DNA of 64,000 bases from contig RFNZ01000008.1 in the NCBI GenBank assembly GCA_009926935.1, positions 33,769 through 97,768 on the forward strand. The letters are read 5' to 3'. The notes under the pieces are model-generated. The model did no database searches, had not been told where the DNA came from, and saw nothing but the letters and a program-made list of their open reading frames with translations. The translations under genes were made by a program, and so were the position numbers. Shown in pieces: positions 30,714 through 38,203 of this stretch. The DNA comes from Pseudomonadota bacterium (GTDB lineage Bacteria; Pseudomonadota; Alphaproteobacteria; Micavibrionales; UBA1664). Every line of letters starts with the position of its first letter. Position 1 is the first letter of the stretch.

Positions 30714-31160
30714 TCAATTGGTTAGCTTTTTAGCCAAGCCCTCAATGGCCACAATGTAGCCCTGAGGCCCCAGGCCGCAGATGCTGGCAAAGGCCAGAGG
30801 CGCCACATAGGAGGTATGCCGGAACCCCTCCCGCGCCATGGGGTTGGAGAGATGGACCTCGACAATCGGGCAGGAAAGAAGCCTGAGAGAATCATGCAGA
30901 GCCACCGATGTATGCGTATAGGCGCCCGCATTGATAATGACGCCTTTTACATCCGCCGTCTGGGAGGCGGCCTGCACCCATGTCACCAGCTCGCCCTCAT
31001 GGTTGGATTGCCTGAAATCGCAGAGATAGCCGAATTTTTTGCAGGATTCCGTACATAGCTTGCCGATATCGGCCAGGGTGGACGCGCCATAGATACCGGG
31101 TTCACGCGTACCCAGCATGTTGAGGTTTGGACCGTTGAGGATGAGGATGCTGCCCGTCAT
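30714..31160 (-). CDS. aroQ: Type II 3-dehydroquinate dehydratase
   Basis: The 148-residue enzyme catalyses step three of the shikimate pathway. It has ILILNGPNLNMLGTREPGIYG with the catalytic Tyr, RQSNHEGELVTWVQ, IINAGAYTHTSVAL and the VEVHLSNPMARE segment containing the catalytic His. The order aroQ-accB-accC is common in Proteobacteria. The 5' end overlaps the upstream HAD gene by four bases. Confidence 0.96.
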   Translation of the reverse strand: MTGSILILNGPNLNMLGTREPGIYGASTLADIGKLCTESCKKFGYLCDFRQSNHEGELVTWVQAASQTADVKGVIINAGAYTHTSVALHDSLRLLSCPIVEVHLSNPMAREGFRHTSYVAPLAFASICGLGPQGYIVAIEGLAKKLTN

Positions 31161-31801
31161 GAAACCAAGTCAATTTCCAATAGATTTTGCAGAGTCTCGC
31201 GCAGATTTTCTGGATTTGCAAAATGATGTGCCATCATACCCACAGACTTTGCAGCCTCTACATTTTCAAGAACATCATCGATAAACAGGCACTCGGCGGC
31301 TTCGAGGCCATAACGCGTGCATAAAAGGTGATAAATGGCAGGATCGGGCTTTAACATTTTTTCCTCGCCCGAGACCACGATGCCATCGAAATCCTTGAGG
31401 AAGGGCCAGAGATTTTGAGATACGGCCCATTTCTCGCGGCTGAAATTGGTGATGGCGTATAGCGGCAGCCCCGCCGCCCTAAGCTTATCCTTGATCACGA
31501 CGGTTGCCGATACCGGACCTTTGACCATCTCGGGCCAGCGCGTATCGTAGGCGCGAATATGCGCCTCGAACGCAGGATAAAGCGCAATGCGGTTTTGTAC
31601 AGCCTCGGCCCAAGTATGCAGACCCAGGTCCTGCTGGTTGTTCCAGATGCGCGGGCAGACATGAGTCAGGAAAAAGCGCCTCTCCGCGTCATCAGGGATG
31701 AGGTTGCGGAAGAGGTTTTCCGGGTCCCAGTCGATCAAGACCCCGCCGACATCAAAGACGATGACACGGGGCTTTCGATGATCAGGGCTGCGGGGCTGCA
31801 T
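31157..31801 (-). CDS. HAD-superfamily hydrolase (haloacid dehalogenase-like)
   Basis: The 214-residue protein has HAD motif I as VIVFDVGGVLIDWD, motif II in LYAITNFSRE, motif III Lys in EEKMLKPDPAIY and motif IV in LFIDDVLENVEAA. The alpha-helical C1 cap suits a small phosphatase such as YihX or a 2-haloacid dehalogenase; the first Asp of motif I is followed by V and not by the second Asp usual in phosphatases, which leaves the reaction open. It overlaps aroQ by 4 bp and the upstream PCuAC gene by 20 bp, so translation is likely coupled. Confidence 0.88.
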   Translation of the reverse strand: MQPRSPDHRKPRVIVFDVGGVLIDWDPENLFRNLIPDDAERRFFLTHVCPRIWNNQQDLGLHTWAEAVQNRIALYPAFEAHIRAYDTRWPEMVKGPVSATVVIKDKLRAAGLPLYAITNFSREKWAVSQNLWPFLKDFDGIVVSGEEKMLKPDPAIYHLLCTRYGLEAAECLFIDDVLENVEAAKSVGMMAHHFANPENLRETLQNLLEIDLVS

Positions 31802-32624
31802 CAGGTACCGGGGCTGGTGCCGGGGCTGCCGTTGGAGGCGCTATTGGCGCAACTACGGTATCTGCGGGGGTATCTACTGGATCGGTTGCGATGGGTGCCG
31901 GTGGTGCTGGCTCGACCGGTGCCGTATCGACAACCGGCTCTGCCCCATCGGCCTCTTTGCCATTGGCTACGTCATCCATCTTGATGCGGTTTTCCATTTC
32001 CTCGCGGGTGGGGAGAGCTTCATTTGTGGTGCCAGATGCAGCCGCCGCTTTATCCTTGCGGAAGAGGTTCTGGATTTTTTCGCGCAGCGTATCCCAGCCG
32101 GAGCGTTTCTCATCAGTCATGCCCAGTTTCTTTTTGACCGCGACCATTTTATCTATGACTTCGCTTGAGAGTTCGGCCGGAAAGCGATCGCTCATTTTGC
32201 TGTTGGCGATGACCTCGACATCAATCTGCTTTACGCCTGCTTTTTCGAAGGTGAGCGTGAGAGGGAATGTTTCATCTTTCTTGAGCTGGCGTTTCATGCC
32301 TATGAGCATGATGTGATTGGAGCCAGGCGCCATAATAAGCGAGCCGTTTTCAGGGACATCAAAACCCCTGGACTCGTTCATGACGAGGGCGCCTGTTTTT
32401 TCATTAACGTCCATCGTATGGAGCATCGTGGTTTCGGCAATATCGGTCTTGGCCGAGAGAAGCTTATCGGCAGGGCCGTCATTTGTAACGATCATGAAAA
32501 CACCTGCGGTCGGCAAACCTTCAGGCATTTCGAGAGATGAGGCCCTCTCGATTTTAATCTCGCCCGCGAAAGCGGCAGTTGATGCCATCACAACGCTCAA
32601 AAGAACTGCTATCAAAAGACGCAT
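31782..32624 (-). CDS. Periplasmic PCu(A)C-type copper chaperone with Pro/Ala-rich tail
   Basis: The 280-residue protein has a signal peptide (cleavage about AFA-GE) and a PCu(A)C domain (about residues 22-140). Candidate copper ligands are the His/Met pairs in TTMLHTMDVNE and SNHIMLIGM with a Met between; the classic spacing H-M-x10-M-x21-H-x-M is roughly kept. Such proteins deliver Cu(I) to the CuA site of cytochrome oxidase. Unusually, a long C-terminal part follows: a helical segment (about residues 150-190) and about 70 residues of Pro, Ala, Val and Thr. The ATG at 32624 has AAGGGG upstream. Confidence 0.8.
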   Translation of the reverse strand: MRLLIAVLLSVVMASTAAFAGEIKIERASSLEMPEGLPTAGVFMIVTNDGPADKLLSAKTDIAETTMLHTMDVNEKTGALVMNESRGFDVPENGSLIMAPGSNHIMLIGMKRQLKKDETFPLTLTFEKAGVKQIDVEVIANSKMSDRFPAELSSEVIDKMVAVKKKLGMTDEKRSGWDTLREKIQNLFRKDKAAAASGTTNEALPTREEMENRIKMDDVANGKEADGAEPVVDTAPVEPAPPAPIATDPVDTPADTVVAPIAPPTAAPAPAPVPDAAPQP

Positions 32625-32644
32625 GGTCAAACCCCTTGTTTATA

Positions 32645-32682
32645 AAAAGTACCGGCGGCCATCATAAGAGAGCCGCCGGTTG
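32645..32682 (-). terminator. Intrinsic terminator of the dsbD-redoxin unit
   Basis: On the minus strand ACCGGCGGC (32680-32672) pairs with GCCGCCGGT (32659-32651), followed by AC and five Ts. It separates the redoxin gene from the PCu(A)C gene. Confidence 0.85.
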
Positions 32683-32702
32683 TTTGGAATAGGCTATTTC
32701 AC

Positions 32703-33311
32703 TCAGTCAGCGTACTTGACGCTGCAGCCATAGGGCTTGGTTTCTGGTGTTGCCACAGCCTCACCCGCCTTGATGTTGGCAAGGGCCGCGCTTACGTAAT
32801 TGCTGGCCGATGCATTATCGGCTTCATCGGTTGATGGTTTATCGTCAATGGCACCGGCATAGACAAGTGTGCCCTCGGCGTTCACGATAAACATGTGCGG
32901 GGTTGTTTTGGCATCGTACATTTTGCCTATAGTGCCCGTTTCATCAAGCAGAGTTGCGGTGGCAGCTACGTTGTTGGTTTTTGCGTAGGTATTTGCGGCA
33001 TCAGGGGTTGAGTGACCTTGTTTGCCGGGGGCTGACGAAATAACGCGCAGCCATACTACGCCTTCATCGGTTGCGGCTTTCTGGAATTTTTGCATGTTGC
33101 CGCCGTGATAGTGCTTCACCACGTAAGGACATTCGGGGTTGGTCCATTCCAATACAACCGTCTTGCCTTTGAAATCGGAGAGTTTGTGGGTAGTGCCCAT
33201 GGTATCGGTGCCCGAAAAATCAGGCGCGGGCTGCCCCACGACAGGGCCTGCCATGGCTGCGCCCGAGAGCGACACAACGGCCAAGGCTGTCAGAAAAAAC
33301 TTTTTAAACAT
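32703..33311 (-). CDS. Secreted redoxin (AhpC/TSA-like thioredoxin-fold protein)
   Basis: The 202-residue protein has a signal peptide (residues 1-22, ending AMA) and a peroxiredoxin-like thioredoxin fold: QPAPDFSGTDTMGTTHKLSDFKG, then VLEWTNPECPYVVKHY, where one Cys takes the peroxidatic position, and TPHMFIVNAEG. The second Cys is near the C-terminus (PYGCSVKYAD). It belongs to the family of thioredoxin-like proteins often found with DsbD. The start at 33311 has GAGGA six bases upstream. It begins nine bases after the end of the DsbD-like gene, which probably keeps it reduced. Confidence 0.88.
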   Translation of the reverse strand: MFKKFFLTALAVVSLSGAAMAGPVVGQPAPDFSGTDTMGTTHKLSDFKGKTVVLEWTNPECPYVVKHYHGGNMQKFQKAATDEGVVWLRVISSAPGKQGHSTPDAANTYAKTNNVAATATLLDETGTIGKMYDAKTTPHMFIVNAEGTLVYAGAIDDKPSTDEADNASASNYVSAALANIKAGEAVATPETKPYGCSVKYAD

Positions 33312-33319
33312 GTGCTTCC

Positions 33320-35416
33320 TCATTTGATGGTTTCAAACATGATTTCCGGTGTCAGTATCTGCGGCAGGACTACCGGTTCGGGACGTTTGCCCGTCGCCGC
33401 ATCGGGAGCCGCGTAATACACATAGATCGGAACGCCCGAACGTCCATACCCTTGAAGGTAGGCCGTGATCGAGGGGTCTTTGTTGGTCCAGTCGCCTTTA
33501 AAATAGGTGACTGCCTGCGTTTTGAAGAGGTCTTTGACCTCGGGCGTGCCTAACGCCACCTTCTCGTTCACGAGGCAGGTGATGCACCATGAGGCGGTCA
33601 TGTTTACGAAAACGGGGTTTTTCGTGTCGTTGAGGGCGTGGTCAAAGGACTCGGGGTCAAAGGGTTTGTAATTATCAGTGACCTCATGCCTTGCATCGCT
33701 TTCGCCCTTGGGGACCACAAGTTGCAAGCCTGCCAGCGTGAGGATGATCAGGATTACCCCCAGCACCGTTACAACGCGCCTTGCCCCCGCCGTTTTTGGC
33801 TGACGATCGACGAGCCAGATCGCAAATGCGAGCGTGACCATGCCAGCGAGAGTCCAGCCCACAGCCTCGGGCCCGCCCTGCTGGGCTATGACCCATACAA
33901 GCCACACGGCCGATGCGAACATGGGGAATGCGAGCGCCTGCCGGAATGTCTCCATCCAGGCCCCCGGGCGCGGCAACAATTTTTGAAGAGCCGGTACAAA
34001 ACATAAAACCGCATAAGGGAAAGCCAGCCCCACACCGACCATCGCAAAAATGGACAGCGCTATCGGCATTGGCTGCACCAGCGCCGCGCCCAAGGCTGTG
34101 GCCATAAATGGAGCACTGCACGGTGTTGCCACCAATGTTGCAAGAACCCCCGTACCGAATGACGTGACGAGCGGGTGGTGTTTTTCAGCGAGCAGCACCT
34201 CACCGCCGAAAGCCACGCGTAGGTCAAAGACGCCGGCAAGATTGAGACCCGTTACAAACAGAAGCCACGCGATACCCGCTACGACCGCCGGATTTTGCAG
34301 CTGGAACCCCCAGCCCAGCTGTTCGCCCGCCGCCCTTACAGCATAAAGGGCCGCGCCCAACGCCAGAAACATGATGATAACGCCGGCTGCGTACATGACG
34401 CCGGACATCTGGGCGTGCGACCGCTCGGACTGCGGAAGGGATACGAGATGAAGCGCCTTCATAGACAGGACCGGAAAAACGCATGGCATGAGGTTGAGGA
34501 TAAGGCCGCCTATAAAAGCAAAAAGCAGAATGACGGAGAGAGATGCATCCGTTTCAGGCATCGCTTTCTGGCCGCCCATCACGGGTGAGGCGAGTTTTGA
34601 GATTTTGCCCGAGACAATCACCGCGCGGTCATTTTTGACGAGAAGGTAGGCAGCCTCCTTTATATCGGAGACGTTGCGCGACTCATCGCGCAGCTGACGC
34701 AGGGTGAGTGTGTGCGTGCTCTGCTCGTAAGTGGCGCTTTGATCGGATGGGTTGAGGATGTATCCCCACTCGTAGGGGAACCAGACGATATCCTCGGAAT
34801 TGCGACTGAAAAAATCCTCGCCCTCTGGCAGCGTTATACGGATACGGGCTTCGTTGGCATCGACCTCGGACATGGTTCCCCAGTCAACCGGCTGCGGAAT
34901 AGCGCTAGCTGCCGCCTTGAACAGATCCTCGTTTGCGGGTGATGCGCTTTCGGCCACCGGCAGGTCGAGTGCTATATCGTGTGTCTCGGGGATACAGATT
35001 TCATCACAGACAAGGATGTTCGCCTTGCCCTTGATGGAAAGCGTATCGCCTGCCGCTAGCGATGCCGGTACCGTTACATCCGTCAGGATGACCGCGTGAT
35101 CATGGTAGCCGAAGTTCATGAGCGGGCCATACGGGATGCGGGAAGGTGCAGGCCACATAAACTCGCCAATTTTTACACCTGATGGCAGGTCCCATTTGAT
35201 TTTCATGGGCTCGCCCGAGTCGCCCGGATTGACCCAGTAGGTGTGCCAGCCCTCCGTCACCACCTGCTCGATGGCAAGGCGCAGCGGCTCGCCGGGTACG
35301 GCTGCCGTTTTATCCGTATAGAGGCGCAGCATGGTCTTTTGACTGGTGTCTTGCGCGCTCGCGGGGCTCAGGGATGCGAGAAGCAAAGCGAAGATGATCA
35401 GAAGCGTGCGGAACAT
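33320..35416 (-). CDS. DsbD/ScsB-like protein-disulfide reductase
   Basis: The 698-residue inner-membrane protein passes electrons from cytoplasmic thioredoxin to the periplasm. It has a signal peptide, an N-terminal DsbC-type domain (about residues 30-255) with VCDEICIPETHD, a membrane part of about eight spans (about residues 285-555) with one redox Cys in LMPCVFPVLSMKAL and the other in VATPCSAPFMATALG, and a C-terminal thioredoxin domain with ASWCITCLVNE. The size and the DsbC-type front domain fit ScsB rather than short CcdA. Likely partners are the adjacent redoxin and the DsbA-like protein at 23.8 kb (inference). Confidence 0.9.
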   Translation of the reverse strand: MFRTLLIIFALLLASLSPASAQDTSQKTMLRLYTDKTAAVPGEPLRLAIEQVVTEGWHTYWVNPGDSGEPMKIKWDLPSGVKIGEFMWPAPSRIPYGPLMNFGYHDHAVILTDVTVPASLAAGDTLSIKGKANILVCDEICIPETHDIALDLPVAESASPANEDLFKAAASAIPQPVDWGTMSEVDANEARIRITLPEGEDFFSRNSEDIVWFPYEWGYILNPSDQSATYEQSTHTLTLRQLRDESRNVSDIKEAAYLLVKNDRAVIVSGKISKLASPVMGGQKAMPETDASLSVILLFAFIGGLILNLMPCVFPVLSMKALHLVSLPQSERSHAQMSGVMYAAGVIIMFLALGAALYAVRAAGEQLGWGFQLQNPAVVAGIAWLLFVTGLNLAGVFDLRVAFGGEVLLAEKHHPLVTSFGTGVLATLVATPCSAPFMATALGAALVQPMPIALSIFAMVGVGLAFPYAVLCFVPALQKLLPRPGAWMETFRQALAFPMFASAVWLVWVIAQQGGPEAVGWTLAGMVTLAFAIWLVDRQPKTAGARRVVTVLGVILIILTLAGLQLVVPKGESDARHEVTDNYKPFDPESFDHALNDTKNPVFVNMTASWCITCLVNEKVALGTPEVKDLFKTQAVTYFKGDWTNKDPSITAYLQGYGRSGVPIYVYYAAPDAATGKRPEPVVLPQILTPEIMFETIK

Positions 35417-35476
35417 GGAGATACCCGTGTGATGAACGAATGACTAAAAGAGTATACGCAGCGCAGGCCAGAAAGG

Positions 35477-36967
35477 CTACGCGGCGTCCTGCAATTTTTT
35501 GATGGTGCCCGTGGTTGAAAAACCGTCTTCGAGGGAAATCAGTTCCACGCGGCCACCGTAAGATTGCACGAAATCCGCCCCTACGACTTTATCGACCGTG
35601 TAATCCTGCCCTTTGAAAATGACATCGGGCCTTAGGGTTTTCATCAATTCCAGCGGGGTATCGTTTTCGGATGGGTCTTCACCGAACATCACGACAGCAT
35701 CGATGCTGCCCAGAGCCGCGATCACCGATGCGCGCGCCGCCGCCTGATTGACAGGACGCGTTGGGCCTTTGAGGCGAGAGATGGAAGAATCCACATTGAG
35801 GCCGAGCACCAGCTTGTCGCAATGGGAGCGGCAGCGGTCCAGCATCATGACGTGGCCCTGATGCAGTATATCGAAGCAACCGTTTGTAAAACCGACGGCG
35901 AGGCCACGGGCTTTCCAGCGCTCGACCTGCGCACGCGCCTCCTGCCATGTGTAAACCGGCGCCAGCGTACGGCCCGCCGCTTTGGGTGTGCCCGCCCCCG
36001 CTTCAAGTGTGCGGGCGAGTTCATCCAAGGATACGGAGGCCGTGCCTACTTTTTCGACGACGAGGCCGGCTGCCGAATTGGCGATCTCGGCTGCGGTCAC
36101 GAGATCTGCACCCACCGCGAGTGCCGCCGCTACAGTTGCTGCGACCGTATCGCCCGCGCCCGACACATCGAATACATCGCGCGCACGCGTCGCGATATGG
36201 GTCACGGCTTTGCCATCCGTGACCGACATGCCTTTTTCGGAGCGGGTTGCAATAACGGCACCCACGCCGGACGTTTTGATGAGTGCTTTTGCGGCGGCCT
36301 CGATATCGGCCTCGGAAGCCGTTGGCATGCCGCCCGTGGCCTCGCCCAGCTCTTTGCGGTTGGGCGTTATGACGGTTGCGCCCGCATAGCGCGCATAATC
36401 ACGCCCTTTGGGATCAACCACCACAGGTATGCCTGCTTTTTTGGCGGCTGTGACAAGCGTTTTTAAAACGTTTGGCGTTAGCGTACCCTTACCGTAGTCC
36501 GAGAGCAGGAGCGCTTTTGCGCCATCGAGCGCCTCGAGTGCCGACTTTAAAAGTGCGACCTCGATATCAGGGGCGAGATTGCCTGTTTTTTCGGCATCCA
36601 CACGCAGCATCTGCTGGGCGCCCACGCAATAGCGGGTTTTTGAAATTGTCGGGCGTGTATCATCGATAATGAGCGTGGCATCAATGCCTGCCAATGTGTT
36701 TTCGAGCGTTTCCGCCGCATGATCGGCCCCGGCCACAGCCACGAGCCTCACCGCGCAGCCCAGCCCCTTGAGGTTCATGGCCACGTTGCCAGCCCCGCCT
36801 GCGGTTACAACCACCCGGTTTTCGAGCAAGACCGGAACCGGCGCCTCGGGCGAGAGCCTGTCGACCGTGCCGTATACATACCTATCCAGCATCACATCCC
36901 CCACGCATAAGAGGGGGGTGTTTTTTACTTTTTCGAGGATATCGAGCTGGTTTTCAGTATGGGTCAT
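35477..36967 (-). CDS. hldE: Bifunctional heptose 7-phosphate kinase / heptose 1-phosphate adenylyltransferase
   Basis: The 496-residue protein makes ADP-heptose precursors for lipopolysaccharide inner core. The N-terminal ribokinase-like domain (about residues 1-325) has GDVMLDRYVYG, GGAGNVAMNLKGLG and the ATP-site signature DVSGAGDTVAATVA. The C-terminal nucleotidyltransferase domain (about residues 350-496) has VGFTNGCFDILHQGHVMML with its HxGH motif (HQGH) and RPDVIFKGQDY. Both activities are intact. No other LPS gene is adjacent. Confidence 0.95.
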   Translation of the reverse strand: MTHTENQLDILEKVKNTPLLCVGDVMLDRYVYGTVDRLSPEAPVPVLLENRVVVTAGGAGNVAMNLKGLGCAVRLVAVAGADHAAETLENTLAGIDATLIIDDTRPTISKTRYCVGAQQMLRVDAEKTGNLAPDIEVALLKSALEALDGAKALLLSDYGKGTLTPNVLKTLVTAAKKAGIPVVVDPKGRDYARYAGATVITPNRKELGEATGGMPTASEADIEAAAKALIKTSGVGAVIATRSEKGMSVTDGKAVTHIATRARDVFDVSGAGDTVAATVAAALAVGADLVTAAEIANSAAGLVVEKVGTASVSLDELARTLEAGAGTPKAAGRTLAPVYTWQEARAQVERWKARGLAVGFTNGCFDILHQGHVMMLDRCRSHCDKLVLGLNVDSSISRLKGPTRPVNQAAARASVIAALGSIDAVVMFGEDPSENDTPLELMKTLRPDVIFKGQDYTVDKVVGADFVQSYGGRVELISLEDGFSTTGTIKKLQDAA

Positions 36968-37167
36968 GCCTTTTTATGTAGTTTTTTTGGCCTGCAAAGG
37001 CAAGGAATTCCTTGGTTTTTAATTTTTTCTGATGAATTACATAAAAATGTATTCAGTTTTCATAATTTACTAAGAGGCTTTGTGTATATTTGGGGTTATG
37101 AAAACGGTCTGGGCGGCCTGAACCCTCGGACAAACGGCCAAAACAACAAAAACAAAGGCAGTAACCG

Positions 37168-38091
37168 ATGAGCCAAGATAAAAACAAAAAAGCGGGTTTT
37201 CTGATGGGCCTGCAAGCTAACCTGGAACGCAACCGTTTGGGTGAGCTCCTGGTTTCCAACGGCACGATTACGACGGAACAGCTGCTGAGCGCACTCCGTA
37301 TCCAGAAACAGACGGGTTTTGCCCTTGGCACCGTTTTGAAAGAACAAGGCCTGATTACAGGCACCGGCCTCAAAGCGACCCTCATGCAGCAAATGGCATG
37401 GCGCGCGATGGCGGCATCGATTGCGTTTGTCATCGGTTTTTCGGCCCTTGGTATCCACTCGGCCCGCGCTACATCGGCATCGCTTGAAGGCGTTACAACC
37501 TCGCGCAAAAGCGTACCAGAGGACGGCCTGCAAAAGGTCTCGCTCAACCGTGCCTCGCCAGGTAGCGCCGTTAGAACATACGAGCCTCTTTTTGGTGCTT
37601 CCGAAACACGCTCGGCCGATATCAGTCCGTTTACCAAATGGACCGGCATCATGGCGCGCCTCAACCCATCGACCGCGCCATTGCCTGAAGCGCTTTCATC
37701 CAAAAAAGCTGCGTCTGAACTTGAGAAAGTCAAAGCGGTCAATGCTTACTACAACAAGATCCGCTACATCGAAGACAAGAACAACTTCGGCAAAAGCGAT
37801 TACTGGCAGACCCCTGCCGAGTTTGTCAGCCGCGGCGGCGATTGCGAAGATTTTGCGATTGCCAAATACACGGCCCTCAAAGCGCTTGGTTTTACCGAGA
37901 GCCAACTGCGCTTGGCGATTGTGCAGGACACATGGAAAGGCCTGCCGCACGCTATCCTGATTGTTTACACAGCTGACGGCGCCAAATTTCTGGACAACCA
38001 GTACAAAGAAGTCAAAGACGTTGATGGTTTTGACCGCTACAAGCCCGTCTATTCCATTAACCGCACCGGCTGGTGGAGACATACGAGCTAA
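37168..38091 (+). CDS. LapG-like BTLCP cysteine peptidase with N-terminal MshEN (c-di-GMP-binding type) domain
   Basis: The 307-residue protein has three parts. Residues 23-46 and 52-75 are two 24-residue motifs of the form RLGxxLVxxGxI...LxxALxxQ and LGxxLxxxGLI...LxxxLxxQ, five residues apart, as in the MshEN domain that binds c-di-GMP in MshE-type ATPases. Residues about 77-99 (AWRAMAASIAFVIGFSALG) form one membrane span followed by SARA. Residues about 185-307 are a bacterial transglutaminase-like cysteine proteinase (BTLCP): Cys226 in RGGDCEDFAIAKY, His261 in GLPHAILIV and Asp276 in FLDNQYK are the expected triad. BTLCP/LapG enzymes clip the N-terminal retention module of surface adhesins. 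A cytoplasmic sensor joined to a periplasmic protease is unlike LapG, which is soluble. AAAGG precedes the ATG. Confidence 0.85.
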   Translation: MSQDKNKKAGFLMGLQANLERNRLGELLVSNGTITTEQLLSALRIQKQTGFALGTVLKEQGLITGTGLKATLMQQMAWRAMAASIAFVIGFSALGIHSARATSASLEGVTTSRKSVPEDGLQKVSLNRASPGSAVRTYEPLFGASETRSADISPFTKWTGIMARLNPSTAPLPEALSSKKAASELEKVKAVNAYYNKIRYIEDKNNFGKSDYWQTPAEFVSRGGDCEDFAIAKYTALKALGFTESQLRLAIVQDTWKGLPHAILIVYTADGAKFLDNQYKEVKDVDGFDRYKPVYSINRTGWWRHTS

Positions 38092-38164
38092 TTATAAAAA
38101 GAAACCGTGTTGAACAGGTAACCTTACACATTTCAATCCAAGTTTAATTTTCAGGCCGCAGTAA

Positions 38165-38196
38165 CCGCCTCGTGAGCACCCGTGCTTGCGAGGCGG
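38165..38196. terminator. Hairpin between convergent genes
   Basis: CCGCCTCG (38165-38172) pairs with CGAGGCGG (38189-38196), with an inner GAGCAC/GTGCTT stem. No good U-run follows on either strand, so termination may be weak or factor-assisted. It lies midway between the protease gene and the adhesin gene. Confidence 0.5.
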
Positions 38197-38203
38197 ATGC
38201 GGT

